Counted from the stretch's first letter, positions 27,440 to 36,635 are shown. The stretch is DNA of 64,000 bases from Rhizobium leguminosarum (GCF_001679785.1 NZ_CP016290.1:1-64000); one strand, 5' to 3'. Numbers and translations: made by a program. Notes: generated by a model from the sequence alone, not told the origin.

Positions 27440-27645
27440 TGTCGTTGCGCGAAGCGGTTGGGTCCTCTTTATTCCAGGCAACGCCAAGCCCGATCCGGAA
27501 GTCGATGCCCCTGACCGCCTTCAGCTCGAAGGCCCGGTTCGGTAGGCCCTCGGTCCATTCCGGCGCAAAGCCGATGCCAAGGCCTGCCAAGAGCAGCGGC
27601 ACCAGCAATAGGTGTCGTCGCAGCTATAGGCGACGTTGCGGGTCA
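27440..27645 (-). pseudogene. Second LysR-regulator fragment
   Basis: A shorter copy of the LysR effector-domain relic seen at 21046-21413. It again encodes AGLGIGFAPEWTEGLPNRAF and FRIGLGVAWNKEDPTA, but it is broken by small deletions (for example near CAGCAATAGGTG) and has no usable start. Confidence 0.7.
27456..27644. repeat. Direct repeat copy 2 (LysR relic), partner at 21051-21240
   Basis: 189 bp, same orientation and closely similar to 21051-21240. It marks the right boundary of the segment carrying the DyP, EEP-fold and lyase-like genes. Confidence 0.8.
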
Positions 27646-27893
27646 TCCTCGAACTTGGCGGCACCAGGATCGCCTTTCCTCGCGTACGGACTGTGCTGAC
27701 CTTTTCGCTGAGGCGTGTTGAGCTTTAAACAATCACGGATATGAAAACGGTGTACTCCATCCCGCCCTACATCCTAAGCCGCCTGACACCGCTACGACGC
27801 CTTTGATCAAGCCTCTCATATCGGCTACACCGGATTTGCCCAGCCGACTGATCGATTCTCCGGTCAGTCACCCTAAAACGAGGCCGATTAATT

Positions 27894-29000
27894 ATGAGTG
27901 AAATGCTCAACGTGAAACTGGCGTCCAACGTAGTGCCGCTTCGAGCCCGCGCCCACGTTGAAAATCAACCGGCGATCCCGGCCCGCGCGACACGTTACCC
28001 TGATCTGCGTTACATGGGGTCCAAGTCACGACTGTTACCATGGATCTTCGAAACGTTGAACGCGGTCGACTTTGACAGCGTTCTCGATCCATTTTCCGGC
28101 ACTGGATGCGTCGGATATCTTTTTAAGTCCATGGATCGACGCGTCGTTGCTTCAGATTTCATGAACTTTTCGAGCTTGGTCGCCCGTGCCACGATCGCAA
28201 ACAACAAGGTCCATCTTGATGGGAAGGCGATCCGCCAACTGATCGATGGTACGCCGCCTGCCCATAATTTCATCGAAAAGAACTTCAGTGGCGTCTTTTA
28301 CAAGCAGGAAGACCTCAAGTTCCTAGATAGAGTCTCAGGCAACATCCGTCAGCTACAGGACCCTTACGAGCAGGCGCTGGCTTTTGCGGCCTTATTCCGC
28401 TCTTGCCTGAAGCGGCAGCCACGCGGTGTCTTCACCATCTCAGGCGATCTGTCGCATTACGATGACGGACGCCGCGATCTCAGGCTTTCAATTGAAGAGC
28501 ACTTTCTCGAGCAGATCGAAGTCTACAACAATGCGGTTTTCGATAACGGCCGCAGGAACAAGGCGCTTCGATCGGACATTTTCGAACTGTCGAATGAGAG
28601 GGTCGATCTTGTCTATCTTGACCCCCCTTATGTGCCGAGATCAGACGACAATTGCTACACCAAGCGGTACCACTTTCTAGAGGGCCTCTCCTGCTATTGG
28701 CAGGGATTGCCGATCGACCAAAACACCAAAGTCAAGAAGATTGCCAAGCGGTACACGCCATTCAGCTATCGAAGAGAGGCGGTCGAAGCCTTTGACCGTA
28801 TGTTTGCCCGTTTTGCAAAAAGCAAGATTGCCCTTTCTTACAGCTCGAATGGCTTTCCGGATCTTCAGCAGCTTGTAGAATTGATGGGCAAGCATAAGAA
28901 GACGGTCACGGTTTTCGAAAAGCCGCATCGCTATCATTTCGGCACCCATAGCAAGGTCGAACGTGCTTCGGTCACTGAATACCTGATTGTGGGGCAGTGA
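27894..29000 (+). CDS. D12-class DNA N6-adenine methyltransferase
   Basis: A 368-residue protein with SAM-binding motif I as DPFSGTGCVGYLF, an upstream RYMGSKSRLLPWI block typical of Dam/D12 enzymes, and catalytic motif IV as VYLDPPYVPRSD. It methylates adenine N6 in a short target. The start at 27894 has GAGG upstream; ATG 27903 is an alternative. Its stop overlaps the endonuclease start (TGATG), so the pair is a type II restriction-modification unit. Direct repeats on both sides suggest it arrived as a module. Confidence 0.9.
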   Translation: MSEMLNVKLASNVVPLRARAHVENQPAIPARATRYPDLRYMGSKSRLLPWIFETLNAVDFDSVLDPFSGTGCVGYLFKSMDRRVVASDFMNFSSLVARATIANNKVHLDGKAIRQLIDGTPPAHNFIEKNFSGVFYKQEDLKFLDRVSGNIRQLQDPYEQALAFAALFRSCLKRQPRGVFTISGDLSHYDDGRRDLRLSIEEHFLEQIEVYNNAVFDNGRRNKALRSDIFELSNERVDLVYLDPPYVPRSDDNCYTKRYHFLEGLSCYWQGLPIDQNTKVKKIAKRYTPFSYRREAVEAFDRMFARFAKSKIALSYSSNGFPDLQQLVELMGKHKKTVTVFEKPHRYHFGTHSKVERASVTEYLIVGQ

Positions 29001-29836
29001 TGCAGTCGAAGGATCAAACCCTCGATCAGGTCGTTGAAAGTCTCAGCCCGCTCGCTGTTGACTGGATGGATGACACAGCAGCGGAAGCGATCGCAGCTTT
29101 AACGGAACCGCCGAAGAAACAGGCCTACGCTCGCTCGGACATAGAAGCACTCCTGGACGAGCATTTCGAACGGGGTTTGCTATGCTGCCGGCTGTTTCTT
29201 GCGCTATCAAAAGACAGCATGGAAGCGGAGCTGACGCGAATTCTCGGAAAGGGTGGGATTGGCGCCAAGCGGTTCAAATCCGATCGGGACGCTTTCCTTG
29301 CAGCCTTGGAGAGCCTTCAGGTTGGTGAGGCGATGGCCACCACCATCAATTACGTGCCGGTTTGGAGCGATATTCTCGTCGAACGCCTGCGCTCCGGTCG
29401 AGGATCTGCCATCCAGGGGCAGCGGCGCGGACGTGGCCTCGAGGACTTCGCGGAAGCGATGGTCAAAGAGGTTTTTGGAGACACCTACGAAACACGCTGT
29501 ACCTTCACCGGTGCCGATAATAAGACGGCGAAATGCGATGTCGCTGTACCCGATAGAAACCGGCCCCGCATCGTGATTGAGGTCAAGGGATACGGTGCGA
29601 CCGGCTCGAAGATGACTGACATCATCGGCGATCTCGATGCAATTATCGACGCCATGCGCCGTGACACATATCTGCTTTTCATAACCGATGGAATGACGTG
29701 GAAGAACCGGCTTTCAGATCTAAAGAAGATCGTCGATCGGCAGAACCAGGGGAAGATTGCACGTATTTACACGACAAAAATGCGCGACGAACTTCTGCAG
29801 GATCTAAAAGATCTAAAGACAATCATCGGGCTATGA
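29000..29836 (+). CDS. Type II restriction endonuclease, DpnII-like
   Basis: A 278-residue protein coupled to the methyltransferase. The C-terminal nuclease core shows GRGLEDFAEAMVKEVFG, then a PD-(D/E)xK site with the Asp in AKCDVAVPD and the ExK in IVIEVKGYGA, followed by SKMTDIIGDLDAII. This arrangement resembles DpnII-family enzymes, which cut GATC, but recognition cannot be read from the sequence. The GTG at 28997 is an alternative start; ATG 29000 overlaps the methyltransferase stop by one base. Confidence 0.8.
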   Translation: MQSKDQTLDQVVESLSPLAVDWMDDTAAEAIAALTEPPKKQAYARSDIEALLDEHFERGLLCCRLFLALSKDSMEAELTRILGKGGIGAKRFKSDRDAFLAALESLQVGEAMATTINYVPVWSDILVERLRSGRGSAIQGQRRGRGLEDFAEAMVKEVFGDTYETRCTFTGADNKTAKCDVAVPDRNRPRIVIEVKGYGATGSKMTDIIGDLDAIIDAMRRDTYLLFITDGMTWKNRLSDLKKIVDRQNQGKIARIYTTKMRDELLQDLKDLKTIIGL

Positions 29837-30140
29837 CAGCTTGATTGCGTCTCCAAACGGCGCAACAATATCACCTTTGCTCATAGTCTCGGTCGCCAAA
29901 CATCGTATCCCGCCGCGGTTTTGCCGCCAACGCCTCTATTCTCGCGCGACGTCGCGCCCGCTACGGCGAAGCCGCTCCTCCAAACAATGAGCATACCAGG
30001 CGAAGGCGCGCCGGCGCCAGTTCGTGCACAAAATCTCTGAATATCCTGAAGCCAGGCGGCCACCTCGTCTCGACGTTGTGCTACATTGATCGAGCGCGCT
30101 TAGGCTACTCTTGTGTCTTTACGGACGTGGCGAAAGTAGG
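29837..30140. other. Gene-free remnant stretch containing repeat copy B
   Basis: About 300 bp between the restriction enzyme and the IS66 element. It holds the short direct repeat at 29972-30030. A minus-strand open frame here (29881-30063) has no recognisable domain. Confidence 0.5.
29972..30030. repeat. Short direct repeat copy B, partner at 27206-27270
   Basis: 59 bp (CCGCTCCTCCAAACAATGAG...) in the same orientation as copy A at 27206-27270. Confidence 0.7.
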
Positions 30141-30205
30141 CTCATCCGTATCCATCCGAGGTGGGCCGCAGGACTTAATGGGGTTCGCGTGGTAACGTCG
30201 GGTTC

Positions 30206-30451
30206 ATGGAGATCGATGAGGACAAGATCGACGATGCCGTTTTGGCGCTGTTGTGGCTAACGCTGCATAACGAGCGTTGTGCCTGGAAGGGCTTTGACTG
30301 GGCAACGACGGATCGCTTGCATCAGAAGGGCATGATCGGCGACCCGGTGAACAAGTCGAAGTCGCTGGTGCTGACGGACGAGGGTCTGCGGCGGTCGGAG
30401 GAGCTGTTTCGGACGCTGTTTACGCGGCAACCGATATCGCCACCGCCTTGA
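30206..30451 (+). CDS. DUF6429 family protein, IS66 passenger
   Basis: An 81-residue protein, MEIDEDKIDDAVLALLWLTL, then CAWKGFDWATTDRLHQKGMI and a terminal LTDEGLRRSEELF. The pattern resembles a small winged-helix protein and matches the DUF6429 proteins that accompany IS66 elements in rhizobia. It is convergent with tnpC, and the two 3' ends overlap by 32 bp. Its function is unknown; regulation of the element is a guess. Confidence 0.75.
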   Translation: MEIDEDKIDDAVLALLWLTLHNERCAWKGFDWATTDRLHQKGMIGDPVNKSKSLVLTDEGLRRSEELFRTLFTRQPISPPP

Positions 30452-32063
30452 TCCTCTTCCATTCCCAAGGCAAGAGCTCACGCAGGCGGGAGACGGGAAG
30501 ATCTGCGATGCGCGTCAGCACATCTGCGAGCCAAGCCTTCGGGTCGATGTCGTTGAGGCGGGCCGTCGTAATAAGGGTCAGCATGATGGCCGCCCGGTCG
30601 GCGCCCCGCTCGGATCCGGCGAAGCTCCAGTTTTTTCTTCCACATGCAACCCCGCGCAGGGCTCTTTCCGCCGCGTTATTCGTCATGCAGATCCTGCCGT
30701 CGTCGGCGTATCTGGCAAAGTCGGCCCAGCGCGACAGCATATAGTTGATGGGTTCAATCACCGGTGAGGATCGCGACAGGCCTTCGAGTTCCAGCCTGAA
30801 CCAAGCCTCCAGTTCGTCGAGCAGCGGCTTGCTCTTTTCCTGGCGCACGGCAAGGCGCTCTTCGGCGCTTTTGCCGTTGATGTCGCGCTCGATGTCAAAC
30901 AGCGCATCGATGCGTTTGACCGCTTCCAGCGCCGTCGCAGAGACAGGCCTCAAGCCCTTGCCCCGCCGGGCACTGCGAGAGACATCGGCCAGCTCGAAGA
31001 ACTTTCGCCGCGCATGGGCAAAACAGAAGGCTGGCGTTACCGGGATTTGTTTCCTGCTCCGGTCGAAGAGCGGATTGAAGCCATTGTAGCAATCGGCCTG
31101 CAGGATGCCGGTGAACTCGGCCAAATGTCGTTGCGGATGTTCGCCACGCCGGTCGCTGGAGGCGTAGAAGACGGCAGCCGGCGGCGACTGCCCGCCAAAT
31201 GGCCGGTCGTCGCAAACGTAAGTCCATATGCGGCCGGTAATGCACTGCCCCTTGGCCAGGATCGGGATGGTGGTGTCATCGCCGTGGAGGCGCTCGGCCG
31301 CAAACACGTGGGTTTCGATCATATCGAAGAGTGGCTTGACGGCGGCGCTGACGTAGCCAACCTGGTCGGCGAGCGTCTGGGTTGACAGATCAATCCCCTC
31401 GCTGCGGAACCGGCGACTTTGGCGGTTCAGGGGCTGATGCTCGGAGAATTTGTCGAAGACGATCGTGGAAAGAAGGTTGGGGCCAAGGAAGCCGCGCGAC
31501 GTGGCATGGAAAGGCGCCGGCGCCTGGCTGATGCAGCCACAGTCCCGGCAGGTAAATTTCTCCCGGACGGTTTCGACGATCTTGAAGCGGCGCGGGACCT
31601 CCTCCAGCGTCTCGGTAGTATCCTCACCAAGCTTCGACAGACGCTCGCTGCCACAATGGGTGCAGGCGGTCGGCGCGTCGACGACGAGACGTTCGCGCTC
31701 AATATTTTCTGGCCAGGGTTTGCGCACCGGGCGCTTGCGGGTGAAGGCACGAACGGTCTGTGTTTTCGCTGAGGCCGCCTCTGACGCAAGCTCATCCTCG
31801 GTCGCATCAGCGACCAGTTCCTCAAGCTGCAATTCCATCTGGTCGATCAGCCGCTGGGTGCGCTCCCGGCTCGGACCGTGTTTGTCGCGCTCCAACTTGG
31901 CGATCAGCAATTGCAGATGGGCGTTGAGCGCCTCAATGCCGGAAAGTTTTGCTTTTGCACTGCTCGCTTCAGCCTCAGCGCGTATCCGCGCCTCGCGTTC
32001 CGCCAGCAACGCGGCGTGGGCGCTGGCAAGATCGTCCGGCAGTGAGAGAGGCGGTAACGACAT
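30420..32063 (-). CDS. tnpC: IS66 transposase TnpC
   Basis: A 547-residue IS66 transposase. A coiled-coil leader (residues 10-95) and a zinc-finger-like CTHCGSE...CRDCGC region precede the DDE core. The core includes ERLHGDDTTIPIL (Asp), LQADCYNGFNPLF (Asp) and the late TNNAAERALRGVACGRKNW (Glu). Length and order are normal for IS66, and no frameshift is seen, so the element may be active. Confidence 0.92.
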   Translation of the reverse strand: MSLPPLSLPDDLASAHAALLAEREARIRAEAEASSAKAKLSGIEALNAHLQLLIAKLERDKHGPSRERTQRLIDQMELQLEELVADATEDELASEAASAKTQTVRAFTRKRPVRKPWPENIERERLVVDAPTACTHCGSERLSKLGEDTTETLEEVPRRFKIVETVREKFTCRDCGCISQAPAPFHATSRGFLGPNLLSTIVFDKFSEHQPLNRQSRRFRSEGIDLSTQTLADQVGYVSAAVKPLFDMIETHVFAAERLHGDDTTIPILAKGQCITGRIWTYVCDDRPFGGQSPPAAVFYASSDRRGEHPQRHLAEFTGILQADCYNGFNPLFDRSRKQIPVTPAFCFAHARRKFFELADVSRSARRGKGLRPVSATALEAVKRIDALFDIERDINGKSAEERLAVRQEKSKPLLDELEAWFRLELEGLSRSSPVIEPINYMLSRWADFARYADDGRICMTNNAAERALRGVACGRKNWSFAGSERGADRAAIMLTLITTARLNDIDPKAWLADVLTRIADLPVSRLRELLPWEWKRIKAVAISVAA

Positions 32064-32110
32064 GCTGTCATAGAAGCATATTTATCCAACAAATTCAATG
32101 CAAAAGACGT

Positions 32111-32461
32111 TCAAACCCGCGTCGGGCGCCAGGTTTCCTGAGGGGCTCGCCAGTCAATTCCGGACAGCAAATAAGAAAGCTGCGCCGGCGTGATTGCCAC
32201 CGCGCCGCCCTCTACATTCGGCCAGATAAACCGGCCGCGTTCCAATTTTTTCGTGAACAGGCATGCGCCCTGGCCATCATGCCAGATCAATTTTACCAGA
32301 TCACCTCGGCGGCCCCGGAAGCAGAACAGATGACCGCCCAGCGGGTCATGCTTCAACACTTCCTGCACCCGAAGGGCTAGCGAAGGAAAGCCGCACCGCA
32401 TGTCTGTATGTCCGGTCGACAACCAAACCTTGACACCCGTTCCCATCGGAAACGGGTTCAT
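32111..32461 (-). CDS. tnpB: IS66 accessory protein TnpB (IS66 Orf2)
   Basis: A 116-residue IS66 Orf2 protein with the family blocks VWLSTGHTDMRCGFPSLAL, LFCFRGRRGDLVKLIWHDGQ and KLERGRFIWP. It is required together with TnpA and TnpC for IS66 transposition. Its start overlaps the tnpA stop by four bases. Confidence 0.92.
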   Translation of the reverse strand: MNPFPMGTGVKVWLSTGHTDMRCGFPSLALRVQEVLKHDPLGGHLFCFRGRRGDLVKLIWHDGQGACLFTKKLERGRFIWPNVEGGAVAITPAQLSYLLSGIDWRAPQETWRPTRV

Positions 32462-32886
32462 CGCAACGTCTCCAGACCCCGCATAATCCGCAGCAGGACG
32501 TCCACGTCGACATCCCGACCGACGATCACACGCCGGTCGTTCGCACTCACCACCTCCATGCGACCGTGGTCGCTGACAGGCGGCGGCACAGCGACAGTCG
32601 CCGCAGGTGGCGTGTTCGCAACAACCGGCTCGGCAACGACGATCGCTGGAACAAACCCGTTTGTCGAGCGGTGGACAAGCCGTCCTTCCCGGGCGGCCCT
32701 GCGCCAGGCATTCAACTGCCAGCGCGTGATCCCATGACGCTGCGCCGTGGCCGTCACCTGCCGCGGGCCGTTATAACTCTCAGCCACAATCGCTAGCTTC
32801 CCTTCATCCGTGAAACGCCGGCGACGCCCGCTATCGACAATCTCCATCCGGCTAAAATGCCCGGTGAGATCATTCATCAAGTCCAT
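32458..32886 (-). CDS. tnpA: IS66 protein TnpA
   Basis: A 142-residue TnpA with an N-terminal helix-turn-helix of the transposase_8/IS3-like type (RRRFTDEGKLAIVAESYNG, ITRWQLNAWRR). It is the first gene of the element, downstream of the right-end repeat, and overlaps tnpB. Confidence 0.88.
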   Translation of the reverse strand: MDLMNDLTGHFSRMEIVDSGRRRRFTDEGKLAIVAESYNGPRQVTATAQRHGITRWQLNAWRRAAREGRLVHRSTNGFVPAIVVAEPVVANTPPAATVAVPPPVSDHGRMEVVSANDRRVIVGRDVDVDVLLRIMRGLETLR

Positions 32887-33012
32887 GTGTGAAGCACCGT
32901 CTATATTGCCGTCTATATAGACAGAGCATCCACACTCTCACTCACTCCACAATGCGGCCCAACTCGGATGCGTACGCTCATCCGTGTCGTGGCGGCGACC
33001 TAGGCCGTGTTT

Positions 33013-35679
33013 CTAAATAGTCTCCGCCTTGGGAGGCTTTTCGAACGCAGCGCGCCGCTCTTCATTTGCTTTCCTGCGTTTCGCAACTTCCGTACGGAAC
33101 TCCTCAATCGCGTCGAGATCGCTCTTCATTTCGAGAAGCGTTGGTGTCTGGAGAATTTTCCCAGCGGCCATGTCGTGCCCCGAACGTTCGGAAACACGCT
33201 TCATAGCCCAATATACGCGCTTATAATCTTCGTCCTCCACTGAGACGACCTTTAAGCTCTGGGTTCTCACGTCAGTGTTGAACCGTTCCACAACCTTACC
33301 GAGCAGTACTTCCTCCACGAGGCGTTCCCAGCTCTCGCGAAGATCGGTGTAAAAATCTTTTGCAAGACGCCTCCACGACTCGTCCGTCTGGTTGGCAATT
33401 TCCTTGAATGCCTTCAAGCGGTCCCGAAGAGTCGCGATCCGCTTAGTGACAGGCTGCGCGATCCATGGTTCGTCGGTCTCGCTGATAATCCCGAATCCGG
33501 ATGCTTCGTTCTTGCTGATATAGTTCCGCACGATCGGAACCGGGGGCATGCTCTGAGCGGCCGCATCTACGACCTCGTTGAAAAATAGAAGGTTATGCGT
33601 AAAAATGATCACTTGTCTCCCGTTTGCGGCTTCACCCACCAAGCGGGAAGCCACCTTTCGCACACGCAAGTGGTCAAGCGAGGAGACCGGGTCGTCGATG
33701 ATCAGACCATGGCGAGATGTGTCGCCACCTGCCTCCGCAAGGAAGCAGGCTAAAGCCAGGGCTCGCTGCTCGCCTTCGCTGAGCACGCGGTTGTTTGCCG
33801 TGGCCTTCTGTGCCGCAAGCCCAACCTCGAAGTAGCTCTGGCCATCCTGACTACGATCATTCACCGAGAACGGGATGTGCGAGAGGCCTAGCGACTGAAT
33901 CTCATCGAGGATTCTGTTTTCGAGGTGTTCCATGACCAGACTCCGTCTAAGCGCGGTCATCTGCCGCGAGACTGAGCCTGTCTCGACTGCCTCACAGCAC
34001 TCCAACAGCTTGAGCCGCTCTTCAAGGTCGTCCAAACGAGCAAGGACGATGGCCAAATCAGCGCCAAGTTTCTTCCGGTCTGTCAACTCGTCGCGCCGTT
34101 TCCTCGTTGCGGCGCGAGTGGTATCGTCTTTTGCTGCGTTGTCATCGTCGCTGGCTTCAGCAGCCAATTGAGCACATTGCTCGCTTATTGTTGCGGCAAG
34201 GGATGGGGCGAGCGGCGTTTCCGAAGCAGCTGAAGCGACAAACAACGATCGGCGGTTCGCCGCTATAGCAAAATAATTGATGATAACTGCGATCACCTCT
34301 TTCCTTGCAAGTGAGAGATCGCCGAACTCGCCCAGCGCTGCCTGGATTTCGTCGCCATCAGGGATGTTGAGGTCAACAATGGCCTTCTGCGATGCGTGGA
34401 GCGTTGTCGCCGCCTTTTGGGCCGCCATATTCGCCGCTCCTGTCACGAATGCATTAAACGACGACATCCGCTCGGCAGCCTCTGCAGTCAAGGGTTCTTG
34501 GCAAAGAAGGCAGGGGTCACCTTCCTTGGATGGTACGTGTTGATGGTCGCCCCCGAGGGTCGCGGCATAGGCACGAGCGTAATCGAACATCAGACGCCAC
34601 GGTGCTTGCCCTACGTCGGCCAGCGGTAACGTCTTGAACGCTGACGCTGCGGCGAGCTTGGCTGCAGATGCCGTTGATCCCGCCGCCGCGATCTGTTCCG
34701 CTAACGTCGCCCAAGCACCGTCCGAGAGGCGCGCTTCGACTAGAAGAGCTGCGGCGGCGATCTTTTCCAGCGCGGCTTTCGCTCGACGACGCTTGGTAGC
34801 CATTGTGGACGGGTCGCTAGCCAACAGAATTGCTAACTGTCCGAGTTCCGTATTGTCGGCGTCCGAAAATTCGGCTTGAGCTTTGATTTGAGATTTGGAA
34901 GGCAGCGAAACCTTCGACTTGGGATCAAGACGTGCGAGGAGAGCAGCCACCGTTCCAGTTGGCGAATATCCTCCAGGCATCGGGGTCTTCAGTTTGGCTT
35001 CGAGCGCCTTTATTTCGGCGCGGAACTCGGCCTCCAATTCGCCGCGGCGAGTACCATGCCGCTCAAGAATAGCGATGTCAGCGGGGAGAAACCCTATCCG
35101 GTTCTGTTTGTCGACGTACAAGCGTGCGTTGGCAGAGTCAAATACCGATATTCGTGAAATAGGCTGCGGCGTCGGCGTCCCGTCGATCCAGACGACTTCC
35201 TGCGGTTCTACCGCGCCTTCTTCGATGAATCGGACCTGAACCTCAGCCGGCGGTTTCGTGCCGGCTTCGAACACGTTTCCCAACAGTTCGTCCGATGTCA
35301 AACTCCGACAGAGTTTTTTAGTGATTCGGCAGTACCCGCTTTTGCCGCTCCCATTGTCACCATAAATTAGTGTCAGGCCGTTAAGCGCAAATTTTAGCGT
35401 CTGTCCCTCTGCAAGGCGGTTCAGATTTCGTACTGACCCCAAGGAGCAAAGGATTGCGCGAGGCTCCTTCGCCGCAGCGGATTTCAGATGACTGGAACCA
35501 AGCGCTTCATGGTCTGGGACAGGGTCTATTGCGTACCCTGCAACAAGACGAACACCTGTCCGGACGTGCTTTTTGTGTTCATCGCTCAACGAGAACCCTC
35601 CATGTTGAGCATGTCTTCTGAGCGCGTCGCGAACCCAGTCGGCCTGCTTGTCCGCCCATTCCAACAATCCGTCCGCCAT
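33013..35679 (-). CDS. Rad50/PrrC-like AAA ATPase (AAA_13), candidate RNA-targeting defence protein
   Basis: An 888-residue protein starting at MADGLLEWADKQ (ATG 35679) behind AGGAGGGG. It has Walker A YGDNGSGKSGY (Lys 113), a long helical middle with a zinc-hook-like CLLC at Cys 390/393, the ABC signature LSEGEQRALALACFL, Walker B HGLIIDDPVSSLD and the H-loop IIFTHNLLFF. A tail of about 180 residues follows. Its layout resembles AAA_13 proteins such as PrrC and RloC, whose tail is an anticodon nuclease with an Arg-Glu-His triad. Here the tail has RESWERLVEE (RxxxE) and a later GHD, which could be a divergent version, but this is inference. It is isolated between IS66 and gene relics. Confidence 0.8.
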   Translation of the reverse strand: MADGLLEWADKQADWVRDALRRHAQHGGFSLSDEHKKHVRTGVRLVAGYAIDPVPDHEALGSSHLKSAAAKEPRAILCSLGSVRNLNRLAEGQTLKFALNGLTLIYGDNGSGKSGYCRITKKLCRSLTSDELLGNVFEAGTKPPAEVQVRFIEEGAVEPQEVVWIDGTPTPQPISRISVFDSANARLYVDKQNRIGFLPADIAILERHGTRRGELEAEFRAEIKALEAKLKTPMPGGYSPTGTVAALLARLDPKSKVSLPSKSQIKAQAEFSDADNTELGQLAILLASDPSTMATKRRRAKAALEKIAAAALLVEARLSDGAWATLAEQIAAAGSTASAAKLAAASAFKTLPLADVGQAPWRLMFDYARAYAATLGGDHQHVPSKEGDPCLLCQEPLTAEAAERMSSFNAFVTGAANMAAQKAATTLHASQKAIVDLNIPDGDEIQAALGEFGDLSLARKEVIAVIINYFAIAANRRSLFVASAASETPLAPSLAATISEQCAQLAAEASDDDNAAKDDTTRAATRKRRDELTDRKKLGADLAIVLARLDDLEERLKLLECCEAVETGSVSRQMTALRRSLVMEHLENRILDEIQSLGLSHIPFSVNDRSQDGQSYFEVGLAAQKATANNRVLSEGEQRALALACFLAEAGGDTSRHGLIIDDPVSSLDHLRVRKVASRLVGEAANGRQVIIFTHNLLFFNEVVDAAAQSMPPVPIVRNYISKNEASGFGIISETDEPWIAQPVTKRIATLRDRLKAFKEIANQTDESWRRLAKDFYTDLRESWERLVEEVLLGKVVERFNTDVRTQSLKVVSVEDEDYKRVYWAMKRVSERSGHDMAAGKILQTPTLLEMKSDLDAIEEFRTEVAKRRKANEERRAAFEKPPKAETI

Positions 35680-36005
35680 GACCCCTCCTGATTTCTTGCA
35701 ACTCCTGCCCCTTTGGAGATGCAATGCACGCACTGGTTTTGATTATCAGACGGATCGCGGCATCGCCACACGCCCGACTTGGGTTGTGGTAGGGATGGTG
35801 TGTTTATTAACAGCTGCGTCGCTCACGCCGACACGAGATCGGCAGTGTCTGCGTGAGCAACGCTTTTTCCTGTTAAGGGCGCTCGAATATCCGGCTTCCC
35901 TCGGACGAAAAGTCACGCGCTCGTAAAGTGATAGGAACGCACCGGAACCAATACCCGGACGCTTCGCCCGCTTGTGGCGCAGAGGAGAGGAGGTGGGCAG
36001 AGCAC
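35680..36005. other. Intergenic, no gene recognised
   Basis: About 325 bp upstream of the AAA_13 ATPase. It should contain that gene's promoter, but no boxes stand out. The remainder looks like decayed sequence leading into an oxidoreductase fragment. Confidence 0.4.
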
Positions 36006-36198
36006 GTTGATTTCAGGCCCGCCGAACCCGAGCTTTGCCGAAGCTCTCGGGCTGAACCCGCTGCTAAAGAGCCGCGGCGTGCAGTATTCCTTCCTGTTGA
36101 TGCGCGCCGATGGCCGGCAACTGCAGGAAATCGCCGGGTTGATCGATAGCGCCGCCCTCCGCCCCGTCGAAGGGCAAGGTCGTGATCAAATGCAGTAG
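36006..36198 (+). pseudogene. C-terminal fragment of a zinc-type/quinone oxidoreductase (MDR family)
   Basis: The plus frame reads ISGPPNPSFAEALGLNPLLK, GVQYSFLLMRADGRQLQEIA and GLIDSAALRPV. This is the typical end of NADPH:quinone reductase-like medium-chain dehydrogenases. The N-terminal catalytic and Rossmann parts are missing, and the normal C-terminus is lost by a frameshift after RPV. It is a relic. Confidence 0.6.
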
Positions 36199-36391
36199 CC
36201 GTAGCGGAGAGGCCGCAATCCTGAAGCGGGCATACTTTTCCATAGCCCGCTTCAGTAGTCATCGGATAGCTCGTTCGAGCCCATATTGCTCGGCAGCTTC
36301 AGTTCCAGGCTTAGGAAGGCGTCAAACGTGTTGCCCGTTGAAAGATTTCCGACGCCTTTACCACACAATGAAAGAGCGACCGACTTCCGTT

Positions 36392-36634
36392 CTACGAGAG
36401 TTCACGCATCACCGCGATCGGCACGGCGGCAAAGGCTTCGTTGATCTCGATGCGCTCGATGTCCGCGAGGGTCCATCCCGCTTTGTCGAGCGCCTTGCGA
36501 ACGGCCGGAACAGGCACGAGACCGAACAATCCCCGCTCGACGGCGGCAACGCCATAACCTGCGAAGCGGTGGGCCATCATCGAGCTGTGCAAAATGCCCG
36601 CCTTGAACGATGTGAGAGGCCTACACCTGATAAC
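36392..36634 (-). pseudogene. Fragment of an acetyl-CoA acetyltransferase (thiolase)
   Basis: The minus strand encodes LVPVPAVRKALDKAGWTLAD followed by IERIEINEAFAAVPIAV, the conserved thiolase stretch around NEAFA. It then stops early at 36392. The catalytic C-terminal His and Cys regions are absent. Its upstream 90 bp (36545-36634) are repeated at 63276-63365. Confidence 0.65.
36545..36634. repeat. 90-bp direct repeat copy 1, partner at 63276-63365
   Basis: GGCAACGCCATAACCTGCGA... through ...CTACACCTGATAAC matches 63276-63365 with two mismatches in 90 bp and the same orientation. It ends one base before the stop codon of the ribokinase-like gene, so the metabolic block begins abruptly at its edge. 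Confidence 0.85.
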
Positions 36635-36635
36635 C

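Larger units (their letters stand above)
30147..32976 (-). mobile_element. IS66-family element with DUF6429 passenger, about 2.8 kb
   Basis: It contains tnpA, tnpB and tnpC in the canonical IS66 order on the minus strand, plus a small DUF6429 gene at its tnpC end. Imperfect terminal inverted repeats are visible: 30147-30170 (CGTATCCATCCGAGGTGGGC) against the complement of 32953-32976 (CGTACGCATCCGAGTTGGGC). CTCATCCGT occurs next to both ends and may reflect the target duplication, but the exact boundary is uncertain by a few bases. Confidence 0.85.
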
